Positions 10,569-20,158 of a stretch of 64,000 nucleotides of DNA are shown piece by piece. Both the position numbers and the translations under genes were made by a program. Position 1 is the first letter of the stretch; each line of letters begins with the position of its first letter. The DNA is from Fidelibacterota bacterium (GTDB lineage: Bacteria > Fidelibacterota > UBA2242 > JAOZSR01), in the NCBI GenBank assembly GCA_029939575.1, contig JAOZSR010000002.1:24571-88570 (forward strand), in the 5' to 3' direction. Below the pieces are notes generated by a model, which was given only the letters and a program-made list of their open reading frames with translations, ran no database searches and was not told where the DNA came from.

Positions 10569-11972
10569 TTATTCAGCCGGATTACCATTTTTGTCAATAG
10601 CATACATTTTCATTTTTTTATAAAAAGATGTTCTATCAATGCCAAATATATCCGCAGCAGATGAGATGTTATTTCTGCTGGCTTTTATAGAACGTAAGAG
10701 TAATTCTTTTTCAATATTCTGTTTCAAATACATCAAAGCTTCTTTATAAGTTTCAGATTGTTTTATGGCTCTGTCTATATCAAAACAAGGATTATTTTTT
10801 TTGTTACGTATATCAAAAATTGAAAGATGTTGGGGTAGAATTTTTTTGGTAGCGTGAAGCATCGAGTTTCTTATCACATTTCTTAACTGGCGGATATTTC
10901 CCGGCCAGTCAAATTCTATCAACAATTCCAAAGCCTCATCAGAAATACCCTCAATATTCTTACCAAGTTCCTTGCTTGTTTCTTGGATAAATTTATTTAC
11001 TAACCCTGGAATATCATCTAATCTATCTCTTAATGGTGGAATGTGAATAGTATATTCTGAAATTCTATAAAAAAGATCTTCTCTAAAATTTCCATTGGTC
11101 ACTTCGTCTGACAGATTTTTTAAAGTAGCAAAAATGAGCCTGGAATCAATAGCAATATCTTGTTTAGAACCGATAGGAGATATCCTTTTTGATTCAACGA
11201 CTCTTAACATCCTTCGTTGCTGACTCATTGGCATATTACCAATTTCATCTAAAAACAAGGTACTTTTATTTGACTTTTGAAAACTGCCCTCTTTTTTTTC
11301 ATATGCTCCAGTAAAAGAACCTTTTTCATGGCCAAAAAGTTCACTTTCGAATAGAGCTTCTGGAATAGCACCACAATTCACTGTAACCATTTGAGATGAA
11401 GCCCTATTACTTTGATTATGAATAAAGGTTGCAACTACCTCTTTTCCGGAGCCTGTTTCACCCTGGAGTAAAACACTAAAATCAGTTTGTGCAACAGTAT
11501 TAATTTGATTTATTAATTTTTTCGCTGCATCACTGGAGCCAAAAATACTTTCGCCATCACTTGGATCACCTAAGAATAATTTTAAATCTTTTAACTCATT
11601 TTTAACACTTTGAGAACTTATACCTCTTTCAACATTGAGAAGTAAAACCTGATTATTAAAAGGCTTTTCAATAAAATAAAAAGCTCCCATTTTAATAGCT
11701 TTAACAGCACTTTCAATAGCCCCAAAAGCCGTAATAACTATAACGACTAATCCATCTTCAATTTTCTTTTTTAGTTTGCTTAGAACTTCCCAGCCATCAA
11801 TCACTGGTAATTTCAAATCTAAAATTACACAATTCAGATATTTATTATTAATAATATTCAGGGCTTCATTTCCATCTGAGGCTGTATAAATACTATATCC
11901 CTGTTCACTGAATAATTCAGCAATATTCTCACGAGTATCAATATTATCATCCACAATTAAAATTTTATTCAT
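10569..11972 (-). CDS. Sigma-54-dependent response regulator (NtrC family)
   Basis: 467 residues: receiver domain (1-120) with acidic pocket D8/D9 and phospho-acceptor D52; AAA+ domain (about 140-380) with Walker A GETGSGKE, the sigma-54 contact loop GSFTGA, Walker B LFLDEIG and an arginine-rich sensor region; C-terminal Fis-type helix-turn-helix (SAADIFGIDRTSFYKKMK). It should activate RNA polymerase-sigma-54 at promoters with upstream binding sites. It lies 86 nt downstream of the large propeller kinase on the same strand, its likely partner. Confidence 0.96.
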   Translation of the reverse strand: MNKILIVDDNIDTRENIAELFSEQGYSIYTASDGNEALNIINNKYLNCVILDLKLPVIDGWEVLSKLKKKIEDGLVVIVITAFGAIESAVKAIKMGAFYFIEKPFNNQVLLLNVERGISSQSVKNELKDLKLFLGDPSDGESIFGSSDAAKKLINQINTVAQTDFSVLLQGETGSGKEVVATFIHNQSNRASSQMVTVNCGAIPEALFESELFGHEKGSFTGAYEKKEGSFQKSNKSTLFLDEIGNMPMSQQRRMLRVVESKRISPIGSKQDIAIDSRLIFATLKNLSDEVTNGNFREDLFYRISEYTIHIPPLRDRLDDIPGLVNKFIQETSKELGKNIEGISDEALELLIEFDWPGNIRQLRNVIRNSMLHATKKILPQHLSIFDIRNKKNNPCFDIDRAIKQSETYKEALMYLKQNIEKELLLRSIKASRNNISSAADIFGIDRTSFYKKMKMYAIDKNGNPAE

Positions 11973-12058
11973 AATATCTCTCCGGGCAGTTAAATTTATT
12001 ATAGAAAGTTATAATAAATAGTGCGACAATTTATAAAATATCAACATTTATCAAAAAT

Positions 12059-15000
12059 TTATGTTTGCCTATTGGCAAACTTTGTAGCAGGCAAAGTAAC
12101 TAGAAAGCGAGTCCCTTTATTTATCTCACTTTCTACTTTTATTTCACCTTTATGAACTTTTATTATCTCATTTACCAAGGATAATCCCAAGCCAAATCCA
12201 GTAGGTTTAGTTGAATAAAATGGATTAAATACTTTTTGCAAATTTTCTTTATTTATCCCGATTCCGGTATCACTTATTTCTATTGTAACACTTCCGTTTT
12301 TTATAGGAAGTGCCTGGATTTTCAGAACCCCTTCTGATTCCATAGCATCAAATCCATTATTAATAATGTTTTTTAGAGCCTGAAGCAATTTAAATTCATC
12401 AACATAAATTTGTATATCCTTATCCAATGATTTTGTTATAATTTTAATTAAACTCTTGTCTTCACTTTTTTCTTTGGCATAATTTATTATTTTTCCAAAT
12501 ATATTATTAAAACTATTCGCCTTTAGAAATAATCCGTCCTGATGAGTATAATCATACAATTCTCCAATTACTTTATTACATATTATAACATTACGGTTTA
12601 TTACATCCATATGTCTTATGATTTTCGAATCATTCTGAAATTTTGAAGAGGAACCAACTAATTGGGCAGAACTATTAATACTCGCCAAAGGATTCTTGAT
12701 TTCATGAGCCAACTGCAAAGTAAGTTTCTTTAAACTTTCCCTTTTAAGTCGTTCTGAATTAATCAGTTCATCTTCTGCTTCAATTCTGGTTTTTATTTCC
12801 ATTGATAATTGTTTATTAGCTTGCAGTAAATCATTGGTTTGCTTTTGTACCTGGATTTCAAGGTTCTTTTTTGAATCAGTTAAAACTTTTTCAATCTTTA
12901 TCTGATCTGTAATATCCTTAGAATAAATTGCAATAGAAGTAATATTCTCTTCGAAATCGGTTATAGGATAAATATGATTTGAAAAAACTTTATCATCAAA
13001 TTTATCCCGAAATAAAATTGCTCTTTTTTGATTCAAACAATTCCTGATATTTTGGATTCGTTGTTCGCTGATAAAATTATTAGGCTTAAAGTCAAATACT
13101 GACTGACCAACTACTTTTTCCTGTGACAATTTTGCTAAACTACAGGCAGCTTCATTAGCATCTAAAATAATACCCTGTTTATTTATTAGTACCGAACAAT
13201 CCAGTGCAGAATTCAACAAAGCCCTGGCAGTTTTCTCACTTTTCTTTAGGTAATATTCAATTTTTTTTCTCGCATAAGCATTTGAAACAATATTTGACAT
13301 TGTATGTACAAGATCAATTTCTGATTTATTCCAATTTCTACATTTTCTACACTCAACAAAACAAATGAACCCAAAATATTCGTTAAAAACCATTAAAGGA
13401 AAAATAAGCACCGATTTGATTTTCTGAGTTTTAAAAATTTTAGACAACTTGATTGGCAATTCGTGAATATTTGATGCACAAATCGGTTCGCCTGTCAATA
13501 AAGTGTCTTTTAAATTTGTAGATTCTTCCTCTGAAAAAGTGATACCATTTTTACTAAAATATGAAGGATTATTCTGACTAACCCATTGATATTTTTCTTT
13601 TGAATATTGTCCATCAATTATATTATGAAAAAGATATGTACAGCATAAATTCAGATGTTTCCCACTTTCAGAAAGAGCAAAATTTACTTTGTTATCAAAA
13701 TTTTCCAAAGTATTGAAACTCAGGGCAACACTTCCGATCAATTCCTGCTGATAAAGATGAGATCTCAACACTTGTTCTTTCTTCTGAAGTGCATTCTGGG
13801 CTTTTTCTCTTTCTTTAACTTCTTTTTTAAGTTCAATGTTTTTTGTGGCTAATTCCTGCGTTCTTTCCTCTACCCTTTCTTCTAATTTATCATGAGCTTC
13901 CTTTAGATCCTTGTTCTTAATATTTAATTCTTTAGTCTGAATCTCAACTTCCTTAATCAATTTCTGTTTCTGAGATATCAGTCTGGCAGTCCTTAATTTG
14001 ATTATAAAAAAAATAATTAAAACAAATAAAATAACAACAAACAAATAAAACCACTTGGTTTGATAAAAAGGCGGTTTAATATATAATTTAACTGCTGCTT
14101 CTTTTTCTGACCAGACACCAAAACAATTGGCTCCTCTGGCTCGCATTACATAATGTCCGGGTTTAATATTAGTATAGGTTACTGAATGTTGAGTGTTAAA
14201 ATATTGCCACTCCTTATCATACCCTTCCAAAAAGAATTCATAAGTATTTTTCTTGCTATCTAAATAATTAATTAATAAAAAATTAAAAGAAAAAATATAA
14301 TCCTGATAAGAAATTTCTATTTCTCCATTTATATTATACAGATTCCAAAGATTCTGTTTTTTACCAAAAATTTTGAAATCAAATAATTTTATTTCAGAAT
14401 CTATCTTTTTATTAAAAAGTTTAGGATCAAAACTATAGATTCCGCCAACTCCTGTCACATTTATTTTTCCATCCCTCCCGGTTAAAATAGTACCATAAGA
14501 AAAACCCGGGGCAGTAATATTAAAACCATCTTCACCTGAATAATTTGAAAAAATCTCTTTTTCGGGATCAAGTCGTGTTATACCAAGATTAGTTTGTATC
14601 CAAATATTATCATTAAAATCCTCTGTAATTCCAACAATTCTATTTGAAGATAAACCATCTAGATCGTGATAACTTTTTTCCAATTGCCCCATTTTGTTAA
14701 ATTTATAAAGTCCTTCATACCTGGAACCAGCCCAAATATTCCCTTTTCTATCACAATAGGTATCTACAAATCTTAATCCACCATTTGTTGATGATGTTCT
14801 TCTTAAAGGAAAATTTTTTAAAAAACATTCTTTCACAGGATCAAATAAAACCATACCGTTAGCTAAGTATCCTAACCAAAGTAGCCCAGAATGATCCTGA
14901 ATTATAGAAACCAAGAAAATATTCGAATTATTTCCTGATTTCACTATAAAAAGAGAATCCGGCAAAGGAAATTCCTGAAACTCAGTAGTCTCTTTATTAA

Positions 15001-16474
15001 ATTTAAATAATCCACGTGCAGTACCTAACCAAAATTTTCCTGATTCATCTTCAAAGAAATTATTTATTAAATTAGAGAATCTTTTTTTTCTAATATTTTC
15101 GTAACTGGCATTCTCAATATGATAATTATTGTTCTCATAATACTTAAATTTTTCCTGGTATGGATTGAAAAATATCAAACCTTTATTAGTGGCTAACCAA
15201 ATATTTGAATCTTTATCTTCAAGAATTTTCTTAATTTTTCCCGGATTTATCTTGCATTGCTCAAAAGGATTAAATTTTATAAATTTATTATTATAATATT
15301 TTATTAATAATGTATCAGTACCAACCCAAATATTTCCCTGTCTATCCTCTGTAATAGAGTAATTTTTCCTTTCTCTCTCAGATGGCAAAGTATAATTTGA
15401 TATTTGATTCCAACTTTTGTTTTTATATAATCCATTTCCTATAGTTCCCAACCAGATAACTCTGTCTTTATCAACAAAAATATTGCTAATATAATTATAA
15501 TCCAATCCGGATATCCTATCTCTGGGTTCTTTTGAATTCCTAAACTCCCCGGTTTCTTTATTAAAAATGGAAAAACCAATATTTGAATTGCCTAATAATA
15601 AATATTGTTCATTAATATCATTTATACAAGTTAAACAATTGGTAAACAGTAAATGATTTTTGGGATCATTAACATCATAATTTTCAAGAATAAATCCATT
15701 AAAATATTTTATTAATTTTTTTGATTTAATATTATATTCATAAAATTTGTTATTACCGCACCCAAACCATAACGAATTATTATGTCCTGAACAAAAACTG
15801 AATATAGTTGTTCCTTTTTCAAATTCGATGGGACATTCTTTAAAAATATTATCAACCAGATTATTTCGATAAAACTTTTCATATATTTGAATATACAAAT
15901 AATTATCTTGGCTGATTTTTAATTCTCCATTACTTTTTCTTTCTGTATGCCTATCATCCTTCTTAGTCTTCCATTTATTTAAAAGAAATAAGTGGTTAGT
16001 GCCTGATTTAACTTTCCACAGTTCCATTGAATTCAATAAAAAATATATGTTACCATATTTATCCTTGGTCATATCAATTATATGGTCATCTGCATGTTGC
16101 TTATACCTTATTATTTTTCCGGTTTTGTTTTCATAGCGATTGAGACCTCTTTTCGTTCCAACCCACATATCATTGTTTTTGTCTGTCAGTAAACTGGTAA
16201 TATAACTATGTCCAATAGAAGTGCTATCATCATATAAATAAATAAATTTTTTAAAATTATCACCGGAATAATAAAACAGACCACGATTAGTACCAAACCA
16301 CATTATTCCATCTTGATCCTGCTCTATTGCATTGATACTTAGACTTGCAAAACCTGGTTCTAAAATAATTTTTTCAAATTCCAGATCATTATTAAAATAG
16401 GCGAGGCCAAAAGAGTAAAATAGAAAAGTTATCAGTAAAATTCTTATAATTTTATTATATAATATATTACTCAA
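12059..16474 (-). CDS. Two-component sensor kinase with extracellular propeller, GAF and PAS domains
   Basis: 1471 residues. N-terminal membrane/signal segment (about 8-27). Many two-component propeller (Reg_prop) repeats of the form D-x-I-W-x-G-T-x-x-G-L-x-x-Y/F fill about 45-690. A Y_Y_Y domain (about 700-790) precedes a transmembrane helix (about 798-818), a coiled coil, a GAF domain (about 905-1070), a PAS domain (about 1076-1195), HisKA with LAHEIKNPLASI (His near 1255), and an HATPase with N-box NNGFDAMESEG and DTGIGI and GFGLGL glycine loops. This is the classic outer-sensing architecture known from Bacteroidetes polysaccharide regulators, but it lacks a fused receiver and instead has a separate response regulator downstream. 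The start is TTG after AAAAGGCAGAG. Confidence 0.95.
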   Translation of the reverse strand: MSNILYNKIIRILLITFLFYSFGLAYFNNDLEFEKIILEPGFASLSINAIEQDQDGIMWFGTNRGLFYYSGDNFKKFIYLYDDSTSIGHSYITSLLTDKNNDMWVGTKRGLNRYENKTGKIIRYKQHADDHIIDMTKDKYGNIYFLLNSMELWKVKSGTNHLFLLNKWKTKKDDRHTERKSNGELKISQDNYLYIQIYEKFYRNNLVDNIFKECPIEFEKGTTIFSFCSGHNNSLWFGCGNNKFYEYNIKSKKLIKYFNGFILENYDVNDPKNHLLFTNCLTCINDINEQYLLLGNSNIGFSIFNKETGEFRNSKEPRDRISGLDYNYISNIFVDKDRVIWLGTIGNGLYKNKSWNQISNYTLPSERERKNYSITEDRQGNIWVGTDTLLIKYYNNKFIKFNPFEQCKINPGKIKKILEDKDSNIWLATNKGLIFFNPYQEKFKYYENNNYHIENASYENIRKKRFSNLINNFFEDESGKFWLGTARGLFKFNKETTEFQEFPLPDSLFIVKSGNNSNIFLVSIIQDHSGLLWLGYLANGMVLFDPVKECFLKNFPLRRTSSTNGGLRFVDTYCDRKGNIWAGSRYEGLYKFNKMGQLEKSYHDLDGLSSNRIVGITEDFNDNIWIQTNLGITRLDPEKEIFSNYSGEDGFNITAPGFSYGTILTGRDGKINVTGVGGIYSFDPKLFNKKIDSEIKLFDFKIFGKKQNLWNLYNINGEIEISYQDYIFSFNFLLINYLDSKKNTYEFFLEGYDKEWQYFNTQHSVTYTNIKPGHYVMRARGANCFGVWSEKEAAVKLYIKPPFYQTKWFYLFVVILFVLIIFFIIKLRTARLISQKQKLIKEVEIQTKELNIKNKDLKEAHDKLEERVEERTQELATKNIELKKEVKEREKAQNALQKKEQVLRSHLYQQELIGSVALSFNTLENFDNKVNFALSESGKHLNLCCTYLFHNIIDGQYSKEKYQWVSQNNPSYFSKNGITFSEEESTNLKDTLLTGEPICASNIHELPIKLSKIFKTQKIKSVLIFPLMVFNEYFGFICFVECRKCRNWNKSEIDLVHTMSNIVSNAYARKKIEYYLKKSEKTARALLNSALDCSVLINKQGIILDANEAACSLAKLSQEKVVGQSVFDFKPNNFISEQRIQNIRNCLNQKRAILFRDKFDDKVFSNHIYPITDFEENITSIAIYSKDITDQIKIEKVLTDSKKNLEIQVQKQTNDLLQANKQLSMEIKTRIEAEDELINSERLKRESLKKLTLQLAHEIKNPLASINSSAQLVGSSSKFQNDSKIIRHMDVINRNVIICNKVIGELYDYTHQDGLFLKANSFNNIFGKIINYAKEKSEDKSLIKIITKSLDKDIQIYVDEFKLLQALKNIINNGFDAMESEGVLKIQALPIKNGSVTIEISDTGIGINKENLQKVFNPFYSTKPTGFGLGLSLVNEIIKVHKGEIKVESEINKGTRFLVTLPATKFANRQT

Positions 16475-16601
16475 TTCTCTGCCTTTTCCTATTCAAAATT
16501 ACTAAAAAAATGTAGAACTATTAAAGATTATTATTTAACCAGTTACATAAAATTTATTAAAACTTATCCTCACGATTTTTTTGTATCTAAAACAAAAAAA
16601 G

Positions 16602-18107
16602 TTATCTAATAATCTCCTTTTTTTCAACTATGTCTCGATTAATTGTATTTGATGAAAAAGCTACCAATGGCTTAATATTACCTTCCGGGTCAAGTACTCT
16701 GTGTATAATATTTTTATTTAAAACAGATTGTTGTATAATACAATCATTTTCAATTATAGAGCCAAAAATGTTAGTAGAACCTTTTAAAACAACATTTTCT
16801 CCAATTCTTACCGGATGCTGAATATTTCCTTCAATAATAACACCATAGTCACTTTTTGTTCCGGCTCCCACTTTGATATCACCTTTTAATATATTTCCAT
16901 TTTTTAAATGGGAATCTTTATCAATAAAAATTATCGCTTCCCCTGGATCCAATATCACATTGTCTTCTATTATTACTCCCGATTCAATAGTGACATTAGA
17001 ATATATTTTTGTATTTCGACCAATTTTGATATTCCTGGCCAATTTTACATTTTTTTCAATATAAGCACCCTTACCGATTTCAATATTCAAAATATTATAT
17101 GTTTTACTCATTTCAATAATATCCGTGACAACTTCATCTGCTAAAAAAAAGTCATTTTTATCTTCAATTGTTACTATATCACAGAGGCTATTATAAACAT
17201 AATTTCGATAAATATTATTCATTTCATTTAAAACACTTTTAGTATTAAATCCCATTACAGCATTATTATTTTCAGTTGCAAATCCCTGAACAGTGATATT
17301 ATTATTATTAAAAATTTTTATCAAATCTGTAATATATATTTCACCTTGAACATTGTCAGTTCCAATAGTATGTATATATTTAGAAATTAATTGAAATTTT
17401 GCAGCATAAACACCTGAATTATACTCAGGAATATTTAACAGTTCCTGTTTTGTATAGCAATACCTGGAATTATTATAATCAAAGAAATATTTCTCATTTT
17501 CTTCCATAGCCAAAATATCTTTATGCTCTTTTATTTCAAATACTTTACCATGATTCTCAGCAATAAAATTTCCATTAATATCATTTTTTGGAACTCTTAC
17601 TATTCTGCCATAATAATTTTTTGAAGGATTACCAGAGTAAATCCCGGTTAAAATCATCATCCCACAATTTGATTTTTCAAAAGCCGTTCTAAATTGGCTC
17701 ATTATGTCAGATGTCATTATCCCCATATCACCAGGTAAAATATAAATATCACCAATATTTTTGGATTCATCAATTTTATCAAGAGCAACCCGAGCAGCAT
17801 CCCCTGTACCATTTTGATTTTCCTGTAAAACAAACAGACGGTTAGCAACTTTACCGATTTGATGGGCTACATCACCTGCTTTAATACCTACTACTATAAT
17901 CTGATTTTTTGTATTTAGACCATTTGAGCTTACCCTGGCAACTCTGATTGCTGTTGGTTCTCCCCAAATCTTATGTAACATTTTAGAATGATCTGATTTA
18001 ATACGCTTTCCATGACCTGCCGCTAAGATTATTGCAACAGGATCTCCATTATAATTCAAATCAGAGCTCATTTCATCTAAATATTTAATGATTTTTATAT
18101 CGGACAT
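16602..18107 (-). CDS. GlmU-like nucleotidyltransferase with diverged left-handed beta-helix
   Basis: 501 residues. The N-terminal half is a sugar-nucleotide pyrophosphorylase: IILAAGHGKRIKSDHSKMLH matches the nucleotide-binding loop of GlmU, and QENQNGTGDAARVA matches the QxxxxGTGxA uridine-binding motif. The C-terminal third (about 345-480) has hexapeptide repeats (IGRNTKIYSNVTIE and others) forming a beta-helix. The acetyltransferase residues of bifunctional GlmU (the NHLSYIGD and HAYLGD regions) are not recognisable. It may therefore only make UDP-GlcNAc or a similar sugar nucleotide from the sugar-1-phosphate. It lies 13 nt after cdsA on the same strand. Confidence 0.8.
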   Translation of the reverse strand: MSDIKIIKYLDEMSSDLNYNGDPVAIILAAGHGKRIKSDHSKMLHKIWGEPTAIRVARVSSNGLNTKNQIIVVGIKAGDVAHQIGKVANRLFVLQENQNGTGDAARVALDKIDESKNIGDIYILPGDMGIMTSDIMSQFRTAFEKSNCGMMILTGIYSGNPSKNYYGRIVRVPKNDINGNFIAENHGKVFEIKEHKDILAMEENEKYFFDYNNSRYCYTKQELLNIPEYNSGVYAAKFQLISKYIHTIGTDNVQGEIYITDLIKIFNNNNITVQGFATENNNAVMGFNTKSVLNEMNNIYRNYVYNSLCDIVTIEDKNDFFLADEVVTDIIEMSKTYNILNIEIGKGAYIEKNVKLARNIKIGRNTKIYSNVTIESGVIIEDNVILDPGEAIIFIDKDSHLKNGNILKGDIKVGAGTKSDYGVIIEGNIQHPVRIGENVVLKGSTNIFGSIIENDCIIQQSVLNKNIIHRVLDPEGNIKPLVAFSSNTINRDIVEKKEIIR

Positions 18108-18120
18108 CCTTTCCTTTCAT

Positions 18121-18942
18121 TTAAATGATAAAAAACACATAAATATAAATAACAGGGGCTGTAATAAAAAAAGTATCAAACCTATCCAAAACTCCTCCAT
18201 GACCTAACAAAATTTTACCTGAATCCTTAATTTTGTTATCACGTTTAAAAACAGATTCTGTAAAATCACCCAATTGGCTTACTACTCCGGCAATAATTAC
18301 AAATATTATAATTTGCATAAAATTCATAAAATCCGGTTTCAGATTAAATAAATAAAAAACAAGACCGACAACAATAGCGCCAACTAATCCTGAAACACTT
18401 CCAACAATTGATTTATTAGGGCTGATTTTGGGAGCAATTTTCTTTTTACCAAACCAACTTCCGAAAAAATAGGCAAAAGTATCACATATCCAAATCGTGA
18501 CCAAAAGTAGCAAAATCAAATTAAATCCCTGACTTTCGTCCATCTCAACATAGCCGGGAATATTCCGTAACATAATCATACATGAAAGAAAAACGGGAAT
18601 ATAAATAAATCCAACAAGTGTTACCGAAAGCTTTTTAGTAGAACCTTCAATCAATCCTGACAAATTCAATAAAAAAATCATAATACCGAGACCAAGAAAA
18701 ATTTCAAACAAATAACCTGGAAAAAACTGAACACCCAAAATCCAGACTATCCCTGCTAAAAGTCCGGGCAAAAAATAAACTGACATTTCATTTTTTTTAA
18801 CCATAGAATAAAACTCGATCTGAGCCAGTAATGATACTAATAAAATAAATCCGGCAAAAAATAGCCCCCCAAAATAAACTATAGCCAATATGATTGGTAT
18901 TCCAAAAATACTTACTAATACTCGTGTCAATAAACTATCCAT
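18121..18942 (-). CDS. cdsA: Phosphatidate cytidylyltransferase (CDP-diglyceride synthase)
   Basis: A 273-residue integral membrane protein with about seven hydrophobic segments. The C-terminal CdsA signature is clear: SPNKSIVGSVSGL, then GDFTESVFKRDNKIKDSG and LLGHGGVLDRFDT. It makes CDP-diacylglycerol from phosphatidic acid and CTP, the branch point of phospholipid synthesis. It starts 2 nt after the rlpA-like stop with an AAAAAGGA ribosome site and is followed by the GlmU-like gene. CDP-archaeol synthases belong to the same superfamily, but length and motif fit ordinary CdsA. Confidence 0.94.
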   Translation of the reverse strand: MDSLLTRVLVSIFGIPIILAIVYFGGLFFAGFILLVSLLAQIEFYSMVKKNEMSVYFLPGLLAGIVWILGVQFFPGYLFEIFLGLGIMIFLLNLSGLIEGSTKKLSVTLVGFIYIPVFLSCMIMLRNIPGYVEMDESQGFNLILLLLVTIWICDTFAYFFGSWFGKKKIAPKISPNKSIVGSVSGLVGAIVVGLVFYLFNLKPDFMNFMQIIIFVIIAGVVSQLGDFTESVFKRDNKIKDSGKILLGHGGVLDRFDTFFITAPVIYIYVFFII

Positions 18943-18944
18943 AA

Positions 18945-19433
18945 TTAATCCTTTTTATGAAATGTTTTTCCATCACCCCATTTTACAACTGTCACTTTTA
19001 CTTTTCCAACTCCGTTTTTGACCAACCCAATTTTTGATGCTGCTCCAAAAGATAAATCCAGGTCCCTGCCTTTTACAAAAGGTCCCCTGTCTGTAACCCG
19101 TACAGTAACCGATTTTTTAGTAACCGGATATGTGACCTTCAGAATTGTTCCAAAAGCTAAAGTTTTATGGGCTGCAGTATAATCATGCATATCAAAAACC
19201 TGCCCGTTTGAGGCCAATTTACCATGAAACTTATCTCCGTAATAAGATGCAGTAAATATAGCTGTATGTTGCTTCCCTTTTGTTAATAACGGTGGATTCT
19301 TCGTTTCAACAGTTTTTTCCGAATTCCTGATAATCGAAGAATGATATCTTGGAGCAGATGTACAATTTGATATTATTACAATAAAACTTAATAATAGAAT
19401 TTTTTTAATTTTTTGTCTAATATTTTTCACCAT
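18945..19433 (-). CDS. rlpA: RlpA-like lipoprotein (double-psi beta-barrel)
   Basis: 162 residues. A hydrophobic N-terminus ends in ISNC, a plausible lipobox, so the protein is probably anchored in the outer membrane. The DPBB domain (about 60-155) is recognisable from TASYYGDKFHGKLASNGQVFD, LAFGTILKV and VRVTDRGPFVKGRDLDLS. RlpA proteins cut or bind peptidoglycan lacking stem peptides and often sit at the septum. The SPOR domain present in some relatives is absent. It is first in a run with cdsA and the GlmU-like gene. Confidence 0.87.
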   Translation of the reverse strand: MVKNIRQKIKKILLLSFIVIISNCTSAPRYHSSIIRNSEKTVETKNPPLLTKGKQHTAIFTASYYGDKFHGKLASNGQVFDMHDYTAAHKTLAFGTILKVTYPVTKKSVTVRVTDRGPFVKGRDLDLSFGAASKIGLVKNGVGKVKVTVVKWGDGKTFHKKD

Positions 19434-19684
19434 AATTTCTTAGAAAACGATAAAAACTTATACTTAATTTATATAATTATACTAAGTTTGACAAACTTTT
19501 TTAATTACTATTTTCTTTAGATATCTGCAATAAATCATTAAGGCACTAAGGATAAAATTGTTAGTAAACAAAATAGACCCTGAATTTTCTGATCATTTTT
19601 TTTATTTGTCTGTTACCTAAAATTTTTCTAATTTCTTATTATCTAAGACATTGTTAAAACACATAAAACTTTTGAGGAGGATTT

Positions 19685-20146
19685 ATGGAATTTTTAAAGG
19701 AAATGTTTACAACGCCGGTAATCTGGTTTCTAATTGGATTAATATTAGCATTATTAGAATTCATTCTTCCCGGATTAATTATATTATTTTTTGGAGTTGG
19801 TGCCTGGGTAGTTGCCTTAATTTGCGCAATTTTTAATATTGGAATCAATTCCCAGTTATTAATTTTCATTCTTTCCTCTGTTTTGCTTTTAATTTTCTTA
19901 AGAAAAAAAGTAAAATCAATTTTCATGGGGAAAACAGATGAAAACCTACCAACCGGACAAAATCTGGAAGATATAATTGGCCAGAAAGTAAAAGTCACGG
20001 AAGCAATCAAACCTAGAACTCCGGGTAAAGTAGAATTTCATGGAACAATCTGGAAAGCAGAATCAGATGAAGATGTAGCTGAAGGTGCTTTTGCAGAAAT
20101 AGTTCGCCAAGACAGTATCACTTTAATAGTAAAAAATATTAAATAG
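19685..20146 (+). CDS. NfeD family membrane protein
   Basis: A 153-residue protein with three hydrophobic segments (about 12-30, 34-52, 56-72) and a C-terminal OB-fold-like domain (about 85-150: GQKVKVTEAIKPRTPGKVEF). It is the short NfeD form that lacks the ClpP-like protease domain. Members typically pair with SPFH/stomatin proteins, as here, in membrane microdomain organisation. The strong GAGGAGG site fixes the start. It is followed by the SPFH gene after 12 nt. Confidence 0.9.
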   Translation: MEFLKEMFTTPVIWFLIGLILALLEFILPGLIILFFGVGAWVVALICAIFNIGINSQLLIFILSSVLLLIFLRKKVKSIFMGKTDENLPTGQNLEDIIGQKVKVTEAIKPRTPGKVEFHGTIWKAESDEDVAEGAFAEIVRQDSITLIVKNIK

Positions 20147-20158
20147 GGAGGCTATATT

